DNA of 7,534 nucleotides from Modestobacter sp. (GTDB lineage: Bacteria; Actinomycetota; Actinomycetes; Mycobacteriales; Geodermatophilaceae), in contig JAOPUQ010000099.1 in NCBI GenBank assembly GCA_025963425.1, forward strand, positions 1 through 7,534, given 5' to 3'. Below the pieces are notes generated by a model that did no database searches, was not told where the DNA came from, and worked only from the letters and a program-made list of their open reading frames with translations. The translations under genes were made by a program, and so were the position numbers. Below, piece by piece: positions 1-4,574 of the stretch; positions within the stretch are counted from its first letter, which is position 1, and each line of letters opens with the position of its first letter.

Positions 1-1003
1 CCTCGATGTCGAACTTGCGGGCGGCGCTGGTGCCCAGGTCGCCGGCGGCGATGTCGACCACCCGGTAGGGCAGCTCGAGGGCCTGGAGGAACTCCTCCTC
101 CCACTGCAGCAGCCGGCGGTGCTCGGCCGCGGCCTCCTCGGGCGGGCAGAAGCTGAACATCTCGACCTTGTCGAACCAGTGCACGCGGATGATGCCGCGG
201 GTGTCCTTGCCGTAGGAGCCGGCCTCGCGGCGGAAGCAGGACGACCAGCCGGCGTAGCGCCGCGGACCGGCCGACAGGTCGAGCACCTCGCCGGCGTGCA
301 TGCCGGCCAGCGCGACCTCCGACGTCCCGACCAGGTACAGGTCGTCGCGCTCGACGCGGTAGACCTCCTCGTCGTGCTCGCCGAGGAAGCCGGTGCCCTC
401 CATCGCCTCGGGGCGGACCAGCGCGGGGGCGACGACGGGGATGAAGCCGGCGGCCACGGCGCGGGTGATGGCCAGCTGCGCCAGTGCGAACTCCAGCAGC
501 GCACCGGGGCCGGTCAGGAAGTAGAAGCGGGCGCCGGAGACCTTCGCGCCGCGCTCCATGTCGATCGCGCCGAGGGCCTCGCCGATCTCCAGGTGGTCGC
601 GGACCGGGAAGTCGTAGGTGGGCACCTCGCCCACCGTGCGCAGGGTGACCGCGTCGTCCTCACCGCCGGGCGGCACGTCGGGGTGGACGACGTTGGGGAT
701 GCGCAGGTGCAGCGCCTTGAGGGCGGCGTCGGCGGTGCGCTCGGCGTCCTCGGCCTCCTTCACCGCGGCGGCCAGCGCCTTGGCCCGCTCCAGGACCGCG
801 GGGCGCTCCTCGGGGCTCGCGCCACGCACGGCCAGCGAGGCCGCCTTCTGCTCCCCGCGCAGGTCGTCGGCGGCCTTGACCGCCGCGCGCCGCTGGGCGT
901 CCGCGTCGAGCAGGGCATCGACCAGCGACTCGTCGGCACCACGGGCCCTCTGGCTGGCGCGGACGGTGTCAGGGTGCTCACGCACGAGACGCAGGTCGAT
1001 CAC
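1..1003 (-). CDS. serS: Seryl-tRNA synthetase, N-terminal 334 residues (partial)
   Basis: Cytosolic class II aminoacyl-tRNA synthetase that charges tRNA-Ser with serine using ATP. My translation of the reverse strand opens MIDLRLVREHPDTVRASQ, the usual SerRS N-terminus. Residues about 27-100 are Ala/Glu/Arg-rich and match the tRNA-binding coiled-coil arm. The catalytic domain follows, with the TSE serine-binding motif in LVGTSEVALAG (residues 224-233) and class II motif 2 in FRREAGSYGKDTRGIIRVH (257-275). The visible part ends at AARKFDIE. Family members are about 420 residues, so roughly the last 90, including motif 3, lie beyond the left edge. The GTG at 1003 is chosen because it gives the canonical N-terminus; no Shine-Dalgarno precedes it, so the message is probably leaderless. 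In motif 2 the segment reads RVHWFDKVE where I expect RVHQFDKVE. It is divergent from guaB1, 104 bases away. Confidence 0.96.
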   Translation of the reverse strand, partial: MIDLRLVREHPDTVRASQRARGADESLVDALLDADAQRRAAVKAADDLRGEQKAASLAVRGASPEERPAVLERAKALAAAVKEAEDAERTADAALKALHLRIPNVVHPDVPPGGEDDAVTLRTVGEVPTYDFPVRDHLEIGEALGAIDMERGAKVSGARFYFLTGPGALLEFALAQLAITRAVAAGFIPVVAPALVRPEAMEGTGFLGEHDEEVYRVERDDLYLVGTSEVALAGMHAGEVLDLSAGPRRYAGWSSCFRREAGSYGKDTRGIIRVHWFDKVEMFSFCPPEEAAAEHRRLLQWEEEFLQALELPYRVVDIAAGDLGTSAARKFDIE

Positions 1004-1020
1004 GATGCAATGTTGTCATC
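1004..1020 (-). promoter_or_regulatory. Possible leaderless serS -10 element
   Basis: On the minus strand, CAACAT (complement of 1010-1015) is followed by six bases and then the GTG start of serS. Only A2, A5 and T6 match the TATAAT consensus. The six-base spacing is the same as at guaB1 and pheA, and no ribosome-binding site is visible, which suggests transcription starts at the start codon. This is inferred from spacing and is weak on its own. Confidence 0.35.
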
Positions 1021-1080
1021 CCCCGGATGACACCGCGGCCGCCGGAGGGAATCCCGCCGGGGCACGGCTCCTGGCCGGGC

Positions 1081-1107
1081 TGTCGCCCGAAGGGCGACAA
1101 TCCAGCA
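1081..1107 (+). promoter_or_regulatory. Leaderless guaB1 promoter with overlapping inverted repeat
   Basis: A perfect inverted repeat, TGTCGCCC-GAA-GGGCGACA, occupies 1081-1099. Its right arm overlaps the hexamer GACAAT (1096-1101), which is followed by six bases and the guaB1 ATG at 1108. GACAAT matches TATAAT at four of six positions, and the distance fits a -10 box for a transcript starting at the ATG. A dyad in this position is where a repressor or steric regulator would bind. If transcription starts further upstream, the same bases would form a tight hairpin eight bases before the start codon. The regulator is unknown. Confidence 0.5.
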
Positions 1108-2538
1108 ATGCGCTTCCTCGGTGACCGCCCAGCCAGCGACCTGACCTACGCCGACGTCTTCATGGTGCCGGCCCACTCGACGGTCGGCTCCCGGCTCGAG
1201 GTCGACCTGACCACCCCCGACCGGGTCGGCACGACCATCCCGGTGGTGGTCGCCAACATGACGGCGATCTCCGGACGGCGGATGGCCGAGACCGTGGCCC
1301 GCCGCGGTGGGCTGGCCGTCCTGCCGCAGGACATCCCGATCGACGTCGTCGGCGAGGTCGTCTCCTGGCTGAAGGACCGCCACCCGGTCTACGACACCCC
1401 GATCACCCTGGGCCGCACGTCCACCGTCGGCGAGGCACTGTCGCTGATGGGCAAGCGGGCGCACGGGATCGTCGTGGTGGTCGAGGACCGCCGTCCGGTC
1501 GGCCTGGTCACCGACGGCGCCTGCCAGGACGTCGACCGGTTCACCCAGCTGTCGGAGGTCATGACCCCCGACCCGCTGACCATCCCGGCCGGCACCGACC
1601 TGGCCAAGGTCTTCGACGTGCTGACCGACGAGCGGGTCAACGCCGCCCCCGTCGTGGACGGCGAACGGCTGGTCGGCGTCATCACCCGCAAGGGCGCGCT
1701 GCGCTCGGCGCTCTACACCCCCGCGCTCGACGGCGGCGGCCGGCTGCTCACCGCCGCGGCGGTCGGCATCAACGGCGACGTCGCCGGCAAGGCCGGGGCG
1801 CTGCTGGCCCACGGGGTGGACGTGCTGGTCGTCGACACCGCGCACGGGCACCAGGAGAAGGCGATCGAGGCGGTGCGTGCCGTCCGCTCGGTGGCCGGTT
1901 CGGCCCCCGTCGTCGCCGGCAACGTGGTGACCGCCGAGGGCACCCGGGACCTCATCGGGGCCGGCGCGGACGTGGTCAAGGTCGGCGTCGGGCCCGGCGC
2001 CATGTGCACCACCCGGATGATGACCGGGGTCGGCCGGCCGCAGTTCTCCGCCGTGGAGGAGTGCGCCGCGGCGGCCCGGGCCCTGGGCAAGCAGGTGTGG
2101 GCCGACGGCGGGGTACGGCACCCCCGCGACGTCGCCCTGGCCCTGGCCGCCGGCGCGGCGAACGTGATGGTCGGCTCCTGGTTCGCCGGCACCTACGAGA
2201 GCGCCGGCGACATCCACGACGACGGCACCGGCCGGCTGTACAAGGAGAGCTTCGGGATGGCCTCGGCCCGCGCGGTCAAGGCGCGGACGTCGTCGCAGAG
2301 CAACTTCGACCGGGCCCGCGCCGGGTTGTTCGAGGAGGGCATCAGCTCCTCGCGGATGTACCTGGACCCGGCCAGCCCGGGCGTGGAGGACCTGATCGAC
2401 CAGATCGTCGCCGGGGTGCGCTCCTCGTGCACCTACGCCGGGGCGCGGACGGTCGACGAGCTGCACGAGCGTGCGGTCCTGGGGGTGCAGAGCGCGGCCG
2501 GGTACGAGGAGGGCCGCCCGCTGCCGACGAGCTGGTGA
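1108..2538 (+). CDS. guaB1: GuaB1 family IMPDH-related protein, probable GMP reductase with CBS domains
   Basis: A 476-residue TIM-barrel enzyme closely resembling mycobacterial GuaB1. It opens MRFLGDRPASDLTYADVFMV. A CBS (Bateman) pair, residues about 95-200, interrupts the barrel and usually binds purine nucleotides as an allosteric module. The catalytic loop VGVGPGAMCTTRMMTGVGRP has its cysteine at residue 300; the phosphate-binding region includes WADGGVRHPRDVALALAAGA (331-350) and VMVGSWFAGT (353-362). The protein ends ELHERAVLGVQSAAGYEEGRPLPTSW, as in GuaB1. The family was long labelled IMP dehydrogenase, but the mycobacterial member was shown to be an NADPH-dependent GMP reductase (GMP to IMP), so purine salvage is the likely role; the canonical IMPDH should lie elsewhere. 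An upstream ATG at 1027 would add 27 Pro/Gly-rich residues and read through the inverted repeat, so ATG 1108 is preferred. The stop lies four bases before the zincin gene. Confidence 0.93.
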   Translation: MRFLGDRPASDLTYADVFMVPAHSTVGSRLEVDLTTPDRVGTTIPVVVANMTAISGRRMAETVARRGGLAVLPQDIPIDVVGEVVSWLKDRHPVYDTPITLGRTSTVGEALSLMGKRAHGIVVVVEDRRPVGLVTDGACQDVDRFTQLSEVMTPDPLTIPAGTDLAKVFDVLTDERVNAAPVVDGERLVGVITRKGALRSALYTPALDGGGRLLTAAAVGINGDVAGKAGALLAHGVDVLVVDTAHGHQEKAIEAVRAVRSVAGSAPVVAGNVVTAEGTRDLIGAGADVVKVGVGPGAMCTTRMMTGVGRPQFSAVEECAAAARALGKQVWADGGVRHPRDVALALAAGAANVMVGSWFAGTYESAGDIHDDGTGRLYKESFGMASARAVKARTSSQSNFDRARAGLFEEGISSSRMYLDPASPGVEDLIDQIVAGVRSSCTYAGARTVDELHERAVLGVQSAAGYEEGRPLPTSW

Positions 2539-2542
2539 GCTG

Positions 2543-2890
2543 ATGGACCCGCTCCCGCTCCCCCGCTTCGAGGAGCTGGTCGCCGACGCGCTGGACGAGG
2601 TGCCGGCCGAGCTGATGGCGCTGCTGGACAACGTCGTCGTCCTGGTCGAGGACCGCAACCCCGACGAGCCGGACCTGCTCGGGCTCTACGAGGGCTACGC
2701 GCTGACCGAGCGCGGCTGGGACTACGGCGGGGCGCTGCCCGACCGGATCATGGTCTACCGGGCGGCGATCTGTGCGATCTGCGAGGACGAGGACCAGGTG
2801 GTCGAGGAGGTCACGATCACCGTCGTCCACGAGATCGCGCACCACTTCGGCATCGAGGAGGAGCGCCTGCACGCCCTCGGCTGGGGCTGA
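2543..2890 (+). CDS. Minimal zincin-like metallopeptidase family protein (PF06262 type)
   Basis: A 115-residue protein with no signal peptide or membrane segment. Near the C-terminus it carries HEIAHHFGIEEERLHALGW: H96, E97 and H100 form the HExxH zinc site and G103 and E106 complete an HExxHxxGxxE signature. The acidic N-terminal two thirds (LDNVVVLVED, LLGLYEGYALTERGWDYGGALPDRIMVYR split across residues 28-73) matches the usual scaffold of the DUF1025/Zincin_1 family, including the mini-zincin structure from Acidothermus. Length is typical. The substrate is unknown and peptidase activity is unproven for most members. ATG 2543 follows the guaB1 stop by four bases, implying cotranscription and perhaps translational coupling; an in-frame upstream ATG at 2471 lies inside guaB1 and gives an Arg-rich out-of-family extension. 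Two palindromes follow six bases after the stop. Confidence 0.9.
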   Translation: MDPLPLPRFEELVADALDEVPAELMALLDNVVVLVEDRNPDEPDLLGLYEGYALTERGWDYGGALPDRIMVYRAAICAICEDEDQVVEEVTITVVHEIAHHFGIEEERLHALGWG

Positions 2891-2896
2891 CCCGTC

Positions 2897-2947
2897 GGGC
2901 TTCCGGTACCGAAAGCCCGGTGCTTTCGGTACCGAAAGCACCGGAAG
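2897..2947. repeat. Tandem palindromes with shared CTTTCGGTACCGAAAG core
   Basis: Two palindromes sit side by side. The first, 2897-2918, is 22 bp with one mismatched pair. The second, 2917-2944, is a perfect 28-bp palindrome. Both centre on GGTACC and their centres are 23 bp apart, so TTCCGGTACCGAAAGC (2901-2916) recurs as TTTCGGTACCGAAAGC (2924-2939). Besides the two local hairpins, 2904-2916 can pair perfectly with 2922-2934 (13 bp, five-base loop CCGGT). CTTCCGGT (2900-2907) can also pair with ACCGGAAG (2940-2947) to close a longer stem. The element begins six bases after the zincin stop and ends 13 bases before the groES-like -10 box. It could be a U-tract-less terminator, a double operator, or a dispersed REP-type repeat. 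Confidence 0.85.
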
Positions 2948-2957
2948 GGTCGGCGGG

Positions 2958-2963
2958 TAGCGT
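2958..2963 (+). promoter_or_regulatory. -10 box of the groES-like gene
   Basis: TAGCGT fits the TANNNT core and lies eight bases before the GTG at 2972. No purine-rich ribosome-binding site precedes that GTG, so a leaderless transcript is likely. This supports GTG 2972 over the TTG at 2963, which overlaps the hexamer's last base. Confidence 0.5.
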
Positions 2964-2971
2964 TGGCCCAC

Positions 2972-3316
2972 GTGCCTGGGAACGACACCACCACCGGCTC
3001 CGCCGGCGGCCTGCCGATCAAGATGCTGCACGACCGGCTGCTGGTGTCGCTGCGCCGTGAGGACGGCGACCGGCGCTCCACCGGCGGCATCCTCATCCCC
3101 GCCACGGCCCAGGTCGCCAAGCGGCTGGTGTGGGGCGAGGCGCGGGCGGTCGGGCCGAACGTGCGGCAGATCAAGGTCGGCGACCAGGTGCTGTTCTCCC
3201 CGGAGGACCAGCACGAGGTCGAGGTGCACGGCGAGGACCTGATCATCCTGCGCGAGCGCGACGTGCACGCCGTCGCCGCCGAGCGGATCGAGGAGTCGAC
3301 CGGCCTGTACCTCTGA
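2972..3316 (+). CDS. GroES-like (Cpn10 family) co-chaperonin protein
   Basis: A 114-residue cytosolic protein. After a Thr/Ser/Gly-rich N-terminus it follows the Cpn10 fold in order: KMLHDRLLVSL (first strand), a mobile-loop-like STGGILIPATA (about residues 34-44), GEARAVGPNVRQIKVGDQVLF, then HEVEVHGEDLIILRERDVHAV. A C-terminal tail ends STGLYL. Canonical groES is about 95-100 residues and lies next to groEL; none is in this window. The tail and the unpaired location fit the stand-alone actinobacterial GroES-like family, whose partner I cannot tell from sequence. GTG 2972 is preferred because of the TAGCGT box; TTG 2963 would add three residues. The frame stays open for 54 codons after the TGA at 3314-3316. 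Confidence 0.88.
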   Translation: MPGNDTTTGSAGGLPIKMLHDRLLVSLRREDGDRRSTGGILIPATAQVAKRLVWGEARAVGPNVRQIKVGDQVLFSPEDQHEVEVHGEDLIILRERDVHAVAAERIEESTGLYL

Positions 3317-3337
3317 CCGGCTGCGCCACCGTCAGCA

Positions 3338-3351
3338 CCCGGCCAGCCGGG
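3338..3351 (+). terminator. Weak GC hairpin after the groES-like gene
   Basis: CCCGGC-CA-GCCGGG forms a six-pair inverted repeat 22 bases past the groES-like stop; the two-base loop means one or two inner pairs would open. No T-run follows, which is common for actinobacterial terminators but leaves the assignment weak. Confidence 0.3.
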
Positions 3352-3507
3352 CGACCACGCTTACCGCATCGCCGGCGATCTGACCTGCCGCAAGGCGCCG
3401 GAGTGGCCGGATGGGACGACTGTGACGAACTGTTCCGTGGCAAGGGGTTGCTTCGCGTCGGTGATGCCGCACACTCGGTGACCATGATCGCGAGGCGAGG
3501 AGCGGCG

Positions 3508-3522
3508 GAGCGCACCGCGCTC
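3508..3522 (-). terminator. Candidate hairpin terminator of pheA
   Basis: GAGCGC-GGT-GCGCTC on the minus strand is a perfect six-pair stem with a three-base loop, starting immediately after the pheA stop codon. No T-run follows, so this would be a U-tract-less terminator. Position is the main support. Confidence 0.4.
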
Positions 3523-4461
3523 TCATCCCGCCGAACCCTCGCGGATCCGCGCCAGCCACGCGTCCGCCTCGGCGAAGGCCGCATCCCCCACCCGTTCCTG
3601 CACCGGCTTCCCGGGCTGGGCGTCGGCCCGGGGGTAGGAGCCGAGGAAGCGCACCTCGGCGCACAGCCGGTGCAGCGCGGCCAGCGCGTCACCCACCCGG
3701 CGGTCGCTGACGTGCCCCTCGCAGTCGATGGAGAACGAGTAGACCCCCATCCGCTCCCGGGTGGGCCGCGACTCGATCCGGGTCAGGCTGATCCCGCGGA
3801 CGGCGAACTCGGCCAGCAGGTCCAGCAGGGCGCCGGTGCGGTCGGGGACCACCGCGGTGACCGTGGTCTTGTCCGCGCCGGTCGGCGCGGGCAGCGGTCC
3901 GGGCCGGGTGACGAGCACGAAGCGGGTCACAGCGCCGGGGTGGTCGGCGAGGTCGGCCTCCAGCGCGGTCAGCCGGTAGCGGTCCGCGGCGATCGACGCG
4001 CAGACCGCGGCATCCCACTCACCGGCGGCGACCCGGCGGGCGGCATCGGCGGTGGACGCGGCGGCGACGACGTCCGCGCCGGGCAGCAGGGCGGCGACCC
4101 GACCGCGGCACTGGGCGAGCGCGTGCGGATGGCTGGCCACGGTGCGCACGTCGGCCAGCGTCGTCCCGGGCCGGACGGCCAGCACGAAGGCGACCTCGAG
4201 GAAGACCTCGCGGATGATGATCAGCGGCTCGCCGGTGACCAGGCCGTCCATGGTCGCCGGCACCGAGCCCTCGACCGAGTTCTCCAGCGGCACGAGCGCG
4301 GCGTCGCACTCTCCCGCCCGGACGGCGCTCAGAGCGGCGGCGACGCTGGCCTCGGGTCGGCTGGACCCCTCGGAGGGGGCAGCGAGAGTGCCGAGCGCAG
4401 CTTCGGCGAAGGTACCCTCGGGCCCGAGGAAGGCGAACCTCGTGGGTGCTGTACCTGGCAT
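3523..4461 (-). CDS. pheA: Prephenate dehydratase with C-terminal ACT domain
   Basis: A 312-residue cytosolic enzyme that converts prephenate to phenylpyruvate in phenylalanine synthesis. The PDT domain begins TRFAFLGPEGTFAEAAL (residues 7-23), has the signature PLENSVEGSVPATMDGL (58-74) and closes with VTRFVLV (178-184), whose TRF (179-181) carries the catalytic threonine. The ACT domain, about 197-280, contains DRTGALLDLL (207-216) with the GALL motif and RIESRP (228-233), the two motifs that form the phenylalanine effector site, so feedback inhibition is expected. There is no fused chorismate mutase, as is usual in actinobacteria. ATG 4461 is chosen over an in-frame start at 4539 because the extra 26 residues are Arg/Pro-rich and a TACCCT box lies six bases before ATG 4461. 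It is divergent from the cyclase gene. Confidence 0.96.
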   Translation of the reverse strand: MPGTAPTRFAFLGPEGTFAEAALGTLAAPSEGSSRPEASVAAALSAVRAGECDAALVPLENSVEGSVPATMDGLVTGEPLIIIREVFLEVAFVLAVRPGTTLADVRTVASHPHALAQCRGRVAALLPGADVVAAASTADAARRVAAGEWDAAVCASIAADRYRLTALEADLADHPGAVTRFVLVTRPGPLPAPTGADKTTVTAVVPDRTGALLDLLAEFAVRGISLTRIESRPTRERMGVYSFSIDCEGHVSDRRVGDALAALHRLCAEVRFLGSYPRADAQPGKPVQERVGDAAFAEADAWLARIREGSAG

Positions 4462-4467
4462 TCGGCG

Positions 4468-4473
4468 AGGGTA
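4468..4473 (-). promoter_or_regulatory. -10 box of pheA, leaderless
   Basis: On the minus strand TACCCT matches TANNNT and is followed by six bases and then ATG, the same geometry as at guaB1. No ribosome-binding site is visible, so the transcript probably starts at the ATG. This excludes a leader-peptide or T-box attenuator for pheA. Confidence 0.55.
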
Positions 4474-4480
4474 GTGCGGG

Positions 4481-4505
4481 CGTGCCGGGCGGTGAGCCCG
4501 GTACG
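4481..4505. promoter_or_regulatory. Inverted repeat upstream of pheA, possible operator
   Basis: CGTGCCGGGC (4481-4490) pairs with GCCCGGTACG (4496-4505) around the loop GGTGA: ten pairs with one G-T mismatch. Relative to the inferred pheA start at 4461 it covers about -20 to -44, where the -35 contact would lie. It is 69 bases upstream of the cyclase start, so a bound protein could act on either gene. No regulator is identified. Confidence 0.4.
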
Positions 4506-4533
4506 GGGGAAGCTGCCACGTCACCGGCCGGGT

Positions 4534-4548
4534 CCGCACGTCGTGCGG
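4534..4548. promoter_or_regulatory. Short dyad upstream of the cyclase gene
   Basis: CCGCACG-T-CGTGCGG is a perfect 15-bp dyad with seven-base arms and a single central base. It ends 26 bases before the cyclase GTG, a typical operator position if that promoter is close by. I could not find a convincing -10 box for the cyclase, so the relation to its promoter is open. Confidence 0.4.
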
Positions 4549-4564
4549 CGCCCGACAGCTGACT

Positions 4565-4570
4565 GGAGGA
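4565..4570 (+). promoter_or_regulatory. Ribosome-binding site of the cyclase gene
   Basis: GGAGGA lies four bases before the GTG at 4575. It is the only strong Shine-Dalgarno seen ahead of a gene in this window and fixes the cyclase start. Confidence 0.75.
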
Positions 4571-4574
4571 ACGC

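Larger units (their letters stand above)
3317..3522. other. Convergent intergenic region with no supported gene
   Basis: This 206-base gap separates the plus-strand groES-like gene from minus-strand pheA. Around 3355-3490 it uses more A and T than its neighbours. The groES-like frame continues without a stop from 3317 to a TGA at 3479-3481, giving 54 codons that include AYRIAGDLTCRKAPEWPDG and three cysteines. It has no own start signal and I recognise no family. It may be a decayed gene fragment or chance. Confidence 0.5.

Noticed and set aside
119..1030. 303-codon plus-strand frame across serS
   Set aside because: Shadow of serS, which has a clear N-terminus, coiled-coil arm and motif 2 on the minus strand.
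1027..1107. 27-residue N-terminal extension of GuaB1 from ATG 1027
   Set aside because: Pro/Gly-rich sequence unlike GuaB1 family N-termini, and it would run through the inverted repeat and -10 box.
1004..1107. T-box or other tRNA-sensing leader for serS
   Set aside because: Only 104 bases separate the two genes, serS appears leaderless, and no T-box-like sequence is visible.
1000..2658. 552-codon open frame on the minus strand across guaB1
   Set aside because: It mirrors the strong codon bias of guaB1, the protein is Gly/Arg/Asp/Val-rich low complexity, and guaB1 on the other strand is unmistakable.
2897..2947. CRISPR repeat-spacer array
   Set aside because: There are only two copies, overlapping as palindromes, with no regular unique spacers and no cas genes nearby.
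4462..4574. Cyclic-di-GMP riboswitch ahead of the cyclase
   Set aside because: The region is short and shows only simple dyads; I see no GEMM-type conserved core or paired helices.
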